DNA from: Marinomonas posidonica IVIA-Po-181
GTDB taxonomy: Bacteria; Pseudomonadota; Gammaproteobacteria; Pseudomonadales; Marinomonadaceae
Direction of reading: 5' to 3'
NCBI RefSeq assembly: GCF_000214215.1
Contig: NC_015559.1
Location: 3,149,001 to 3,213,000, forward strand
Length of the DNA: 64,000 nucleotides
In this document: piece by piece, positions 37,465-46,045 of the stretch
Layout of the letters: each line of letters begins with the position of its first letter
Numbering within the stretch: position 1 is the first letter of the stretch
Notes under the pieces: model-generated
What the model saw: only the letters and a program-made list of their open reading frames with translations
Told to the model about the DNA's origin: nothing
Database searches by the model: none
Position numbers and translations under genes: made by a program

Positions 37465-38388
37465 ATGAATAATTTAACCCTACTAGATGGCGGTATCGGC
37501 CGCGAACTTAAGCGCATTGGCGCGCCCTTCTCACAACCACTGTGGAGCGCGCAATCTTTAATAGAGGCTCCTCACTATGTTACTCAGGTGCATGAGAATT
37601 TTATTCAAGCAGGCGCTGACATAATCACAGTTAACAGTTACGCCTGTGTGCCTTTTCATCTTGGCGAAACACTTTACCAACAACAAGGGGCCACGCTCGC
37701 GCGACAAGCCGCCATCATTGCCAAAGATGCCGCAAACAACGCACCTCATCCTGTCCTCGTCGCTGGCTCACTGCCACCACCTCTTGGCTCTTATCGCCCA
37801 GATTTATTTGAACAACAGCAAGCTCTCGATATTTTAACGACACTGTTTGAAGCACAAGATGAACATGTCGACTTATGGCTTGCCGAAACCATTGCCAGCA
37901 TTGGAGAAGCCAATACCCTAGTCAATGTTTTAAAAAACTCAACAAAACCTTGTTATTACGCCTTCACATTGAGCGATGAACTAGGAGAAACAGCCAGATT
38001 GCGTTCCGGGGAATCCGTCGCCGAGGCGATTGACGCCATGTTGACAACAACGAACCAAGAACAAGCAATTCAAATAAAAGAGAATGACGGCATTTTCTTT
38101 AACTGCTCTATTCCCGAAGCGATGGAACAAGCCATACGCGATACCACCAGCCAGTTAGAAAAACACCATAGACAGCTTAACATCGGCGTTTACGCGAACA
38201 GTTTCACCCCCATATCACAGGGTCATGAAGCCAACCTGACGACACAAGCTTCCCGCGATCTATCACCAGAAGAATACCTCGTCTTCGCCAAAAAGTGGCA
38301 CCACCTCGGCGCCAACATCATCGGCGGCTGCTGTGGTATTAACCCCAACCACATCAAAGCACTCGCAGAGTGGAAACACGCCTTTTAA
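37465..38388 (+). CDS. Homocysteine S-methyltransferase family protein
   Basis: 307-residue single-domain methyltransferase of the MmuM/MHT type, which moves a methyl group from S-methylmethionine or a related donor to homocysteine. The start is MNNLTLLDGGIGRELKRIGAP. Zinc ligands are visible as Cys in FFNCSIPE and the Cys pair in IGGCCGINPNHI. ITVNSYACVPFHL and LAETIASIGEA are family motifs. No methionine-cycle gene is adjacent, so the donor remains open. Confidence 0.87.
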   Translation: MNNLTLLDGGIGRELKRIGAPFSQPLWSAQSLIEAPHYVTQVHENFIQAGADIITVNSYACVPFHLGETLYQQQGATLARQAAIIAKDAANNAPHPVLVAGSLPPPLGSYRPDLFEQQQALDILTTLFEAQDEHVDLWLAETIASIGEANTLVNVLKNSTKPCYYAFTLSDELGETARLRSGESVAEAIDAMLTTTNQEQAIQIKENDGIFFNCSIPEAMEQAIRDTTSQLEKHHRQLNIGVYANSFTPISQGHEANLTTQASRDLSPEEYLVFAKKWHHLGANIIGGCCGINPNHIKALAEWKHAF

Positions 38389-38393
38389 AAACA

Positions 38394-38429
38394 AAAATGC
38401 CGTTACAATTCACATCGTAACGGCATTTT
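38394..38429. terminator. Bidirectional terminator between methyltransferase and GlyRS genes
   Basis: AAAATGCCGTTAC and GTAACGGCATTTT form a perfect 13-bp stem with a ten-base loop, between convergent genes. Confidence 0.88.
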
Positions 38430-38454
38430 GCTTTCGTTTTATGAACCGACTAAT

Positions 38455-39831
38455 TTAGTCTTGGTTGATAAAGTAGTTGATCACATAAGCAGGTAATTCC
38501 GCAGCAGGCACCACAACTTGCTCCATTGTGTCACGGTCACGAACCGTCACAGGTGCGCCTTCTTTCTCGATTGAGTCGAAGTCTACGGTTACACAGATTG
38601 GCGTACCCACTTCGTCATGACGACGGTAGCCTTTACCAACGTTGCCTGTGTTTTCATAAAGGATACGACCCAAGCCCAGTTTTTGTAGCTTATTTTTCAG
38701 CTCTTTCGCCAAGGCGACGATTTCAGGCTTGTTCTTTTTCAGTGGCAGAATAGCGACTTTAATCGGCGCTAGGTGCGGCTTAAATTTAAGCACAGTACGC
38801 GTCGAACCGTTTTCCAATTCTTCTTCTGTGTAGGCTTCAGTCATCACCGCCAACAAACCACGATCTAGACCGGCAGAAGGCTCGATGCAGAAAGGCACTT
38901 CCCACTTGTTGGCTTCCAAATCACGTACGGCTAATTTTGCTGTCGAGTGCTCATTCTTTTTCACGTTTGCAGAAAGGCCGAACTCTTCTTGTGCTTTAGT
39001 GTGTGAGCCAAGGTCATAGTCCGTACGGTTTGCAACCCCTTCCAACTCTTCAAAACCATGTGGAAACTTGTACAAGATATCCACAGTCGATTTTGAATAG
39101 TGAGCCAAGTCATCACCCGTTACATATTCAAACTGAATATTCTCTTCTGTTAGACCTTGATCCAACCACCATTGCTTACGGGTTTCTACCCAGAATTCGT
39201 GCCATTTTTCATCTTCACCTGGCTTACAGAAAAATTCCAATTCCATTTGTTCGAATTCACGAACACGGAAGATGAAGTTACGTGGGGTAATTTCGTTACG
39301 GAAGGATTTACCAATTTGCGCGATACCAAATGGCAAAGCTCGTGATGTTGAATCCACCACGTTTTTAAAGTTGGTAAAAATACCTTGCGCAGTTTCAGGA
39401 CGAAGGTAAGTATAAGACTCTTCATTCACCATAGGGCCGACGTTGGTTTTGAACATCAAGTTGAAATCACGCGGCTCAGTCACTTCTGTAGACCCACAAT
39501 TGTCACATACTTTAATGTCTTTCATGTGGTCGGCACGCATGCGTGACTTACACTCATGGCAATCCACCATAGGATCAGTAAAAGTGTCTTCGTGGCCCGA
39601 GTACTTGTAGACGTGTTTGTTTTGGATAATGGCAGCATCCAAACCTTCTACGTCATCGCGTTCATAAACCATAGAACGCCACCAGGCCGCTTTTAGGTTG
39701 TTTTTCAATTCAATACCTAACGGACCGTAATCGTAAGCGCCCTGCATACCACCGTAGATTTCACTGCCTTGGAAAATAAATCCGCGACGTTTACAAAGGG
39801 AGACGAGTTCATCCATCGTTTTAGCTGGCAT
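38455..39831 (-). CDS. glyS: Glycyl-tRNA synthetase, single-chain (homodimeric alpha2) type
   Basis: Charges tRNA-Gly with glycine. The ATG at 39831 starts [17 protein letters not shown] and gives 458 residues. Class II motifs are [19 protein letters not shown] (21-39), a zinc-ribbon-like insert with Cys91, Cys94, Cys109 and Cys112, RPETAQGIF (144-152), and motif 2 [21 protein letters not shown]. The anticodon domain (about 355-450) has [13 protein letters not shown] and [12 protein letters not shown]. This is the archaeal/eukaryotic-like form also found in some bacteria, not the GlyQ/GlyS alpha2beta2 enzyme usual in gammaproteobacteria. The gene stands alone. Confidence 0.95.
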   Translation of the reverse strand: MPAKTMDELVSLCKRRGFIFQGSEIYGGMQGAYDYGPLGIELKNNLKAAWWRSMVYERDDVEGLDAAIIQNKHVYKYSGHEDTFTDPMVDCHECKSRMRADHMKDIKVCDNCGSTEVTEPRDFNLMFKTNVGPMVNEESYTYLRPETAQGIFTNFKNVVDSTSRALPFGIAQIGKSFRNEITPRNFIFRVREFEQMELEFFCKPGEDEKWHEFWVETRKQWWLDQGLTEENIQFEYVTGDDLAHYSKSTVDILYKFPHGFEELEGVANRTDYDLGSHTKAQEEFGLSANVKKNEHSTAKLAVRDLEANKWEVPFCIEPSAGLDRGLLAVMTEAYTEEELENGSTRTVLKFKPHLAPIKVAILPLKKNKPEIVALAKELKNKLQKLGLGRILYENTGNVGKGYRRHDEVGTPICVTVDFDSIEKEGAPVTVRDRDTMEQVVVPAAELPAYVINYFINQD

Positions 39832-40067
39832 TTCTAAACACACCTTAAGCAATATTCGTTAATTAGAGACACCCAAGCATTGAGCGAGTGTCAAAGAAGG
39901 TTAATAGCCGCCCATTGTACTCTTTGACCGTAATTCGCTCAATGCCGATGTAAAGCCGATTAAAGGAATGTAAAATCTTTAATGCATGAGTCATATAACT
40001 GGAAATTGAACTCACAATGGTATAGAAATACACCTTATTTGCACATTTATATGATAAGGCTGTCTTA

Positions 40068-40523
40068 ATGATGCGAGTCTCTGCTTCACCTTATACTTTT
40101 TTCCTAGGCACTATGGGCTTAGTTCCCTTTTTGTTTGCCACCTATTTAAGCTGGACGAACCAAACATTTTTTGACCGTTCGGGCCTATATCTGTTCATTA
40201 CTTATGGGGCCATCATCTTAAGTTTTTTGTCCGGTTCTCTGTGGGGACAATTCGTTCATCGTGAATCCAGCCCATTAAGCGTGTATCTACTTATCTCCAG
40301 CAATGTCGTCGCTGTCGCGGCTTGGTTCTCTTTGCTGCTAGACATTCAGGTCTTATCGATTGCGTTGTTGTTCCTAGGCTTCATCAGCACCTTTTGGGGC
40401 GAAGCCAGATTCGCTTTCGCTAAGCAAACTCATGCTGAAAATTCGCCGTATTTGACCATGCGATTTGTGCTGACATTGGTTGTCTGCGTTTTACACCTCT
40501 TAGTTTTTTACCCAAGTTACTAA
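40068..40523 (+). CDS. DUF3429 family membrane protein
   Basis: 151-residue integral membrane protein with about five helices, matching DUF3429 (function unknown). The family-like segment SFLSGSLWGQFVHR is at about 60-73, and VYLLISSNVVAVAAWFSLLL and FWGEARFAF follow. AAGG lies nine bases before the first of two tandem ATGs. It is followed on the same strand by DCC-family and SDR genes, which may form one unit. Confidence 0.8.
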   Translation: MMRVSASPYTFFLGTMGLVPFLFATYLSWTNQTFFDRSGLYLFITYGAIILSFLSGSLWGQFVHRESSPLSVYLLISSNVVAVAAWFSLLLDIQVLSIALLFLGFISTFWGEARFAFAKQTHAENSPYLTMRFVLTLVVCVLHLLVFYPSY

Positions 40524-40555
40524 TCTAACGTCTGCTTTCCTACGTAACATGTTTT

Positions 40556-40576
40556 AAGGCCACATAGGTCGGCCTT
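40556..40576 (+). terminator. Hairpin between DUF3429 and DCC-family genes
   Basis: AAGGCC and GGCCTT pair around a nine-base loop, with no U-tract. A weak structure just before the next gene's ribosome-binding site. Confidence 0.3.
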
Positions 40577-40594
40577 CCCTTGCAAGGAGATAAC

Positions 40595-40987
40595 ATGTTA
40601 ACCATATTCTACGATGGCAAATGCCCTCTATGTGCCGCCGAAATGAAAAGTTTGGCTCAGTTCGACACAAATAATCGGCTGATTTTAGAAGACATACACG
40701 CCAACGACTTTCAGCAACGCTTTCCACACATTGATCCCATTGCGGCAGATCAAGTATTACACGGTCAACTCGACGATGGGCGCATAATTAAAGGCTTAGA
40801 CGTTACTTGTAGCGCGTGGAAACTGGTCAATAAGCACCAATGGTTAACATTATTAAGATGGCCCGTGATGCGTTTTTTTGCCGATAAAGCCTATCTATTC
40901 TTTGCCCGTTATCGTCACCCTATTGCCGCTTTCGTGGGCGGTAAAAAGCGCTGCAAGACCTGCCATAAAGATGGTTGTGACCTTTAA
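40595..40987 (+). CDS. DCC-family (DUF393) thiol-disulfide oxidoreductase-like protein
   Basis: 130 residues of the DUF393 family, named for the DxxCxxC motif: here YDGKCPLCAAEM at the N terminus (about residues 6-17). The start is the ATG at 40595, four bases after AAGGAGA. Family members are thioredoxin-like by prediction, with no proven reaction. GLDVTCSAWKLV and a final cluster RCKTCHKDGC, an extra Cys-rich tail, may bind metal or form disulphides. The SDR gene starts 16 bp later. Confidence 0.84.
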   Translation: MLTIFYDGKCPLCAAEMKSLAQFDTNNRLILEDIHANDFQQRFPHIDPIAADQVLHGQLDDGRIIKGLDVTCSAWKLVNKHQWLTLLRWPVMRFFADKAYLFFARYRHPIAAFVGGKKRCKTCHKDGCDL

Positions 40988-41003
40988 AGTAGGAGTCTTT
41001 GCT

Positions 41004-41729
41004 ATGTCAAATTTTCACGGGTTAGTCATTGGTGCCAGCAGTGCGATAGGTCAAGCCATCCTAGACATCTTAGAACAAGACCCAAATTGCAACGGCATCA
41101 TTGCCGTATCGCGTTCTGAAAATAGTCAACAGAACATTGGTAAAGTCAGCTTTATTCAGTGTGACTATCAGCAAGAAAGCATTGAAAACGTGTGTCAAAA
41201 TTTAACTTCTTGGCAAGGCAAGATTCATAAGGTTTTTATCTGTAATGGGTTACTGCACGACGAGACGATGCAACCTGAAAGAAAAATAGAGAGTGTTAAT
41301 GCCGCCCAGATGGCTGCCAGTTTTCAAGCCAACAGCATCACACCTATGCTGTGGCTAAAATCTCTATTGCCTGTATTAAACGGCTCATCGGCCACACAAG
41401 TGGCAGTCTTTAGTGCTCGAGTCGGCAGTATTTCCGACAATAAAATGGGCGGCTGGTACAGTTATCGCGCCTCCAAAGCCGCGCTTAACATGCTAATTCA
41501 AACATCAGCAGTTGAGTACGCTAGACGCGCGAAAAACGTCAAGTTCATTGCCTTTCATCCAGGCACCACGGACACACCTTTATCGCAACCTTTCCAGCGC
41601 TCAGTGCCACAAGACAAACTCTTCACGCCAAGCTTTGTGGCGCAACAATTGCTCACCTTGATGAATACGATCCCGATGGACAATCAAGCCGCCTATATGG
41701 ATTGGAATCATCAAGAGATTAAGTGGTAG
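41004..41729 (+). CDS. Short-chain dehydrogenase/reductase (C-factor-like)
   Basis: NAD(P)-dependent oxidoreductase, 241 residues from the ATG at 41004 with AGGAG nine bases upstream. The cofactor loop is an atypical GASSAIGQAI (usual TGxxxGIG), ICNGLLHDE replaces the NNAG motif, and the active site YSYRASKAALN contains Tyr and Lys. It resembles CsgA/C-factor-type SDRs. Substrate unknown. Its TAG overlaps a palindromic repeat copy. Confidence 0.85.
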   Translation: MSNFHGLVIGASSAIGQAILDILEQDPNCNGIIAVSRSENSQQNIGKVSFIQCDYQQESIENVCQNLTSWQGKIHKVFICNGLLHDETMQPERKIESVNAAQMAASFQANSITPMLWLKSLLPVLNGSSATQVAVFSARVGSISDNKMGGWYSYRASKAALNMLIQTSAVEYARRAKNVKFIAFHPGTTDTPLSQPFQRSVPQDKLFTPSFVAQQLLTLMNTIPMDNQAAYMDWNHQEIKW

Positions 41730-41779
41730 GAAGATGCGAATAAGCCTTCTGAACGTCAGTCTTGTCCAGACCTTCCCTA
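41727..41779. repeat. Palindromic repeat, copy 2 (diverged)
   Basis: Shares the core CTGAACGTCAG, the left-side GAATAAG and the right-side ACCTTCC with copy 1 at 37305, in the same orientation. The symmetry is partly decayed by small deletions. It begins inside the SDR stop codon and ends four bases before the convergent DUF1826 gene. Confidence 0.6.
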
Positions 41780-41782
41780 GCC

Positions 41783-42526
41783 TTACACCATGTCCAAACT
41801 GAGAAACAGGCGTGGCTGCTCACGGCTCGCAGTAGGTGATCTGTGCACCACGCCTCGACCTAATGAGGTTGGCCATTCTTCGCCTTTCATTAGCGCCACG
41901 TCACCCATGTTTAAGCGATTAATATGGCCATGACTCAACAAACCAGAGTTGTGATCTTTGACATCGCCACCACGCCCCAATCGTTCCCGCTGCACATGCG
42001 CTTCATGTAACCATTCACTACCAGCTCCGGCATAAGTCGTAATCAAGCGGCAGGGGATTTTATCCACATGAAAACGAGGACACATGGCTTTTGATAAAAC
42101 ATCCAAACGCAGCCCGACCTGCTGTAGATCAAACAGACAAGCGAACATCTCCATCAATAACGTCACATCTTCAATAAAAACCGCTTTGCCTTCAGCTTCC
42201 GGTAACAATCTCTCTAATAATTTAGAGGCCTGCTGTGGCTTTTCTTGGCCTTTGAAGCTGAAATGGGGGGCTTGGGCGATAAAGCTATGCGCATACTTAA
42301 AGGCTTCACCTAGCGGCCTTTGCCAAATCGCCATGCCAATCTGTCGATGATAAATATCCCCTAACACCTCTCTGTGTGCTGACTTCACTGTACTCAACGA
42401 CACTGGCTCAGATAGGATGGGAGTCGATTCCCCCGCTTGCCTTTCTTCTGGATCTTGAAAAGCATAAGGTATGGCATTGCCTTCAACAGACAACTCGACT
42501 TCAGATATTGGAATACAAGCTTGCAT
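41783..42526 (-). CDS. DUF1826 family protein, probably zinc-starvation responsive
   Basis: 247 residues resembling DUF1826, a family of unknown biochemistry that often accompanies COG0523 GTPases and Zur control. The start has GGGGAG eight bases upstream. The central signature CPRFHVDKIPCRLITTYAG (149-167) holds His153 and Asp155. The C-terminal strand region MGDVALMKGE...GVVHRSPTASREQPRLFLSLD holds His228 and Arg239. This HxD...H...R order is that of 2-oxoglutarate/Fe(II) oxygenases, which is an inference. A Zur-like palindrome lies 38 bp upstream. Confidence 0.78.
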   Translation of the reverse strand: MQACIPISEVELSVEGNAIPYAFQDPEERQAGESTPILSEPVSLSTVKSAHREVLGDIYHRQIGMAIWQRPLGEAFKYAHSFIAQAPHFSFKGQEKPQQASKLLERLLPEAEGKAVFIEDVTLLMEMFACLFDLQQVGLRLDVLSKAMCPRFHVDKIPCRLITTYAGAGSEWLHEAHVQRERLGRGGDVKDHNSGLLSHGHINRLNMGDVALMKGEEWPTSLGRGVVHRSPTASREQPRLFLSLDMV

Positions 42527-42563
42527 TGATGGGCTCCCCTTGTGAATATATCAAGCACAAAAG

Positions 42564-42585
42564 GAAATGTTATATCATAACAAAC
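42564..42585 (-). promoter_or_regulatory. Zur-like operator upstream of the DUF1826 gene
   Basis: The core GTTATATCATAAC differs at one position from the palindromic Zur core GTTATANTATAAC, and its GAAAT flank matches the consensus left arm. It lies 38-59 bp before the DUF1826 start, a position suited to repression. Confidence 0.7.
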
Positions 42586-42659
42586 CATAAAAGAAGCATA
42601 GCGCTCTTAACATCGCATTGAACGAAGCCAATGCCTCGCTCAATACAATTCACAAAGCC

Positions 42660-42920
42660 TTACTGTAATAATGGGTCGTCTTTAGGTAGATTCTTTTGTA
42701 TCCACAAAGCCAATTTATGCTTCATGTTTGGCAAGTCTTCTTTATCCGCCGGCAGAGCCACCACCAATTTATCCAACACAAGCAAGCGATAAATAGCCTC
42801 TACTTTTTCATTGGCAGACATAGTCGCAGAGAAACCAGCATAACCACGCTTCAAAGCATATTTTTCTCCAACTTGAATGGCTTTTTTGCTCAGCGCCGCC
42901 TCATTTTTCATTTTTTTCAT
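42660..42920 (-). CDS. DUF5062-like small protein
   Basis: 86 residues from the internal ATG at 42920, MKKMKNEAALSKKAIQVGEKYA. The longer in-frame extension is not coding-like. The sequence is mostly helical and charged, and resembles DUF5062 proteins of marine gammaproteobacteria: KRGYAGFSATMSANEKVEAIYRLLVLDKLV and KHKLALWIQKNLPKDDPLL. Function unknown. A GntR-type palindrome lies 43 bp upstream, shared with the divergent prp regulator region. Confidence 0.72.
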   Translation of the reverse strand: MKKMKNEAALSKKAIQVGEKYALKRGYAGFSATMSANEKVEAIYRLLVLDKLVVALPADKEDLPNMKHKLALWIQKNLPKDDPLLQ

Positions 42921-42962
42921 TTGGCTTATCCTATTTTGCTGCTGGTAATGATGATGCATCAG

Positions 42963-42974
42963 ATTGTCGACATA
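42963..42974. promoter_or_regulatory. Candidate prp GntR operator, copy near the DUF5062 gene
   Basis: ATTGTCGACATA, ten of twelve positions matching the perfect palindrome at 43080. Confidence 0.45.
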
Positions 42975-43079
42975 TAAACATAAAACCCAGCAAAACAAAT
43001 AGAATATTGTGAAACAACAAGCATTTTATCCCTTATAGAACGCCTACCCAAAGCGAGTGATAGGCATCAAAAACCAACA

Positions 43080-43091
43080 ATTGTCGACAAT
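43080..43091. promoter_or_regulatory. Candidate prp GntR operator, perfect palindrome
   Basis: ATTGTCGACAAT, a perfect 12-bp palindrome 69 bp upstream of the GntR gene. The TTGTCNACAA-like dyad is typical of FadR-subfamily GntR operators. Confidence 0.65.
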
Positions 43092-43132
43092 ATAGCTTGA
43101 TAAAAGCCAAAAACACGACTATAAAGAAACAC

Positions 43133-43144
43133 ATTGTCAACAAT
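43133..43144. promoter_or_regulatory. Candidate prp GntR operator, start-proximal copy
   Basis: ATTGTCAACAAT, eleven of twelve positions as the perfect copy, ending 15 bp before the GntR start codon. It suits autorepression. Confidence 0.6.
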
Positions 43145-43159
43145 TAAGACGTTTTACGT

Positions 43160-43855
43160 ATGAGCCAAATCATCCCAATTAAGTCAGCGACCCTATCAGA
43201 AGACATCGCCCAACATCTAATTAACGCTATTGTGGCTGGCGATATTGAGCAAGGCAGTAAGATCTCAGAACCAGAGCTGGCCAAGCAATATGGTATTTCC
43301 CGAGGCCCTCTTCGAGAAGCCATCGTCAAGCTTGAAGGATTAGGCTTGGTCACTCGTACTGCCAATGTAGGGGCTCGGGTGATCGAGCTGAACACTCGCG
43401 ACATGCTAGACACCTTTGCCATGCGCGAAGCCCTTGAAGGGATGGCCGCCCGATTGGCCGCATCCAACATGGCGCAAGCCGAAGTGAATGACCTCTACCA
43501 GTTATTGGACAAACATCAGGCTTTCTTAGACGCCAATCAAGATGAACATTACGCGCAACAAGGTGGTAATGAAGACTTCCATCTACGCATCATTCAAGCC
43601 AGTGGTAATGGTAAATTGATTCGCCTTTTAAGCCACGAACTCTATGCAGTGATTCGTATGTATCGTCGCCATACCGCCGACCAACGTAGTGATCCGCGTC
43701 AGGCCTTAAGAGAACATAAGGCCATTTTAGACGCCATTGCGAACCAAGAAGGTGATCTCGCTGAGCTGCTAATGCGCCGACACATTAGCCGAGCTTCTCG
43801 CTTGCTACAACAAGCCATGGAGCAATCCGATCACTCTCAATCCGTCAAAAAATAA
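43160..43855 (+). CDS. GntR-family regulator of the 2-methylcitrate genes
   Basis: FadR/FCD-subfamily regulator, 231 residues. The winged helix-turn-helix is at about 10-75 ([53 protein letters not shown] contains it). The all-helical FCD ligand domain (about 85-220) has the usual acidic and His metal ligands, in [18 protein letters not shown], and the H in LMRRHISRA. It directly precedes prpB by 14 bp. It replaces the sigma-54-type PrpR of enterics. The likely effector is 2-methylcitrate, by analogy. Confidence 0.92.
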   Translation: MSQIIPIKSATLSEDIAQHLINAIVAGDIEQGSKISEPELAKQYGISRGPLREAIVKLEGLGLVTRTANVGARVIELNTRDMLDTFAMREALEGMAARLAASNMAQAEVNDLYQLLDKHQAFLDANQDEHYAQQGGNEDFHLRIIQASGNGKLIRLLSHELYAVIRMYRRHTADQRSDPRQALREHKAILDAIANQEGDLAELLMRRHISRASRLLQQAMEQSDHSQSVKK

Positions 43856-43869
43856 AAAAGGAAAGACCC

Positions 43870-44748
43870 ATGAGTCAGACATCTGCTGGAGCCAAATTTA
43901 GACAGGCCGTGACTGAACATTCCCCACTACAAGTGGTGGGTGCCATCAATGCTTACTGTGCCATGATGGCGGAACAAACTGGCCATCATGCCATTTACCT
44001 TTCTGGTGGCGGTGTCGCTAACGCGTCTTATGGTCTACCGGATTTGGGCATGACCGACCTACATGATGTATTGGAAGATGTTCGTCGAATTACCGCCGCC
44101 TCAGAACTGCCGTTACTGGTCGACATAGACACAGGGTTTGGAGGCGCTTTTAACATTGCTCGCACCATAGAACAAATGGAAAAAGCCGGTGCGGCAGCGG
44201 TCCATATCGAAGATCAGGTACAACAAAAACGCTGTGGTCACCGTCCTAATAAAGCCATTGTTAGTCAAGCTGAAATGGTAGATCGCATAAAAGCCTGTGT
44301 TGATGCTCGTACCGACGATCACTTTGTGGTGATGGCAAGGACCGATGCGTTAGCCGTCGAAGGCATGGAATCTGCCATTGATCGCGCTATGGCTTGTGTC
44401 GAAGCTGGCGCCGATATGATCTTCCCTGAAGCCATGCTGACATTAGAGCAATATCAGGAGTTTGTCAGCGCAGTAAACGTTCCAGTGCTCGCTAACATTA
44501 CAGAATTTGGTGCCACGCCTTTATTCAGCAAAGAAGAACTGGCCAGCGCAGGCGTCGACCTAGTTCTGTATCCACTGAGTGCCTTTCGCGCCATGAACAA
44601 AGCCGCGCTTAATGTGTATCAGCATTTATTACAAGATGGCCACCAGCAGGCTGTGGTGGATCAAATGCAAACTCGTAATGAACTCTATGAGTTCCTTAAC
44701 TATCACGATTATGAGAACAAGTTAGACAAACTCTTCTCGCAAAAATAA
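43870..44748 (+). CDS. prpB: 2-Methylisocitrate lyase
   Basis: Splits 2-methylisocitrate into pyruvate and succinate, the last step of the 2-methylcitrate cycle. The 292 residues form an isocitrate-lyase superfamily barrel. Visible are [20 protein letters not shown], Mg-binding DIDTGFG, the catalytic [12 protein letters not shown] loop, and [25 protein letters not shown] lies seven bases upstream. It follows the GntR gene; prpC follows after 139 bp containing a further operator-like site. Confidence 0.97.
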   Translation: MSQTSAGAKFRQAVTEHSPLQVVGAINAYCAMMAEQTGHHAIYLSGGGVANASYGLPDLGMTDLHDVLEDVRRITAASELPLLVDIDTGFGGAFNIARTIEQMEKAGAAAVHIEDQVQQKRCGHRPNKAIVSQAEMVDRIKACVDARTDDHFVVMARTDALAVEGMESAIDRAMACVEAGADMIFPEAMLTLEQYQEFVSAVNVPVLANITEFGATPLFSKEELASAGVDLVLYPLSAFRAMNKAALNVYQHLLQDGHQQAVVDQMQTRNELYEFLNYHDYENKLDKLFSQK

Positions 44749-44802
44749 GTCTTATTCAGCAATTGGTTAGATACAATTAAATAACAGATTTTAGGAATCA
44801 AT

Positions 44803-44814
44803 AAAGTCGACATT
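44803..44814. promoter_or_regulatory. Weak GntR operator-like site before prpC
   Basis: AAAGTCGACATT shares the GTCGAC core with the palindromes upstream of the GntR gene but only part of the arms. It lies 73 bp before prpC. Confidence 0.35.
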
Positions 44815-44887
44815 CTCACATAAAAGAATGAGACACAAAGCCCTATGGTGATGTGAGCTTTCTTTAAAATAATAAAGGAGAAAGAAA

Positions 44888-46015
44888 ATGGCAAAGGTAC
44901 TAACAGGCGCAGGATTAAGAGGCCAAAGCGCTGGTGAAACCGCACTCTGCACCGTTGGTAAAGCGGCAGCAGGGCTGACTTATCGTGGCTATGACATTGA
45001 TGTTTTAGCCGATAAAGCCAGCTTTGAAGAAGTGGCGTATTTATTACTCTATGGCAAATTACCCAATGTCTCAGAGTTACAAGCCTATCAACAACAATTG
45101 ATCGCTTTGCGGCCTTTACCGGATGCTTTAAAAGCCGTGCTTGAGCTGGTCCCGAAAGACGCTCACCCTATGGATGTGATGCGTACAGGGTGCTCTTTTC
45201 TAGGCAACCTTGAGCCTGAGCTGACTTTAGCAGAACAGCAAACAGCGGCTGATCGTTTAGTCGCCACCCTGCCCGCTATGGTGCTGTACTGGTATCGTTT
45301 TTCACACCATGGAGTACGCATTGACACTCACCACCCAGACATACCCTCACTGGCGGGTCACTTTCTCGCTATGTTGCATGACGAAGAACCGGACCCCTTG
45401 CATGTCCAGGTGATGAACGCTTCTTTAATTCTATATGCTGAACACGAGTTTAATGCTTCTACGTTTACGGCGCGAGTTTGTGCCTCTACCTTATCGGACA
45501 TGCATTCTTGCATTACTGGCGGCATAGGCAGTTTACGAGGCCCCTTACACGGTGGCGCCAATGAAGCCGCAATGGACATGATAGAACCATGGAAAACCCC
45601 AGATGAAGCCGAAGCCGCTCTCCTACAAAAGCTGACAAATAAAGAAAAGATCATGGGCTTTGGTCATGCCATCTACAGTGAGCGTGACCCACGCAATGAC
45701 ATCATAAAAAAATGGTCGGAAAAACTCAGTGAATCCGTTGGTGACCCATATCTTTATGACGTTTCAGAACGTTGTGAAGCGGTCATGTGGCGCGAGAAAA
45801 AACTCTTCTGTAATGCGGATTTTTTCCACGCCAGTGCCTATCGCTTTATGCGCATTCCCACCAAACTCTTCACCCCTATTTTTGTCTGTTCACGAGTCAC
45901 CGGCTGGGCCGCTCATGTTATGGAGCAAAGAGCCAATAACCGTATTATTCGACCAAGTGCCGACTACACAGGGCCTGATCACGCTGAGTGGATCAAGCTA
46001 GAAGATCGCCCATAA
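44888..46015 (+). CDS. prpC: 2-Methylcitrate synthase
   Basis: Condenses propionyl-CoA with oxaloacetate. The 375 residues have the short citrate-synthase layout used by PrpC. The start is MAKVLTGAGLRGQSAGETALCTVG, TYRGYDIDVLADKASFEEVAYLLLYG is N-terminal, and catalytic His occur in FSHHGVRI and GPLHGGANEA, with FGHAIYSERDPR further on. The catalytic Asp lies in the NADFFHAS region. AAAGGAGAAAG precedes the ATG. Third gene of the prp cluster. Confidence 0.96.
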   Translation: MAKVLTGAGLRGQSAGETALCTVGKAAAGLTYRGYDIDVLADKASFEEVAYLLLYGKLPNVSELQAYQQQLIALRPLPDALKAVLELVPKDAHPMDVMRTGCSFLGNLEPELTLAEQQTAADRLVATLPAMVLYWYRFSHHGVRIDTHHPDIPSLAGHFLAMLHDEEPDPLHVQVMNASLILYAEHEFNASTFTARVCASTLSDMHSCITGGIGSLRGPLHGGANEAAMDMIEPWKTPDEAEAALLQKLTNKEKIMGFGHAIYSERDPRNDIIKKWSEKLSESVGDPYLYDVSERCEAVMWREKKLFCNADFFHASAYRFMRIPTKLFTPIFVCSRVTGWAAHVMEQRANNRIIRPSADYTGPDHAEWIKLEDRP

Positions 46016-46045
46016 ACAATCAAAGCGTTAAAATAAGGATAAGAT

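Noticed and set aside
43078..43144. Short repeated ATTGTCGACAAT units as a CRISPR-like or transposon repeat
   Set aside because: Units are only 12 bp, spaced irregularly and palindromic, which fits GntR operators; there are no spacers or cas genes.
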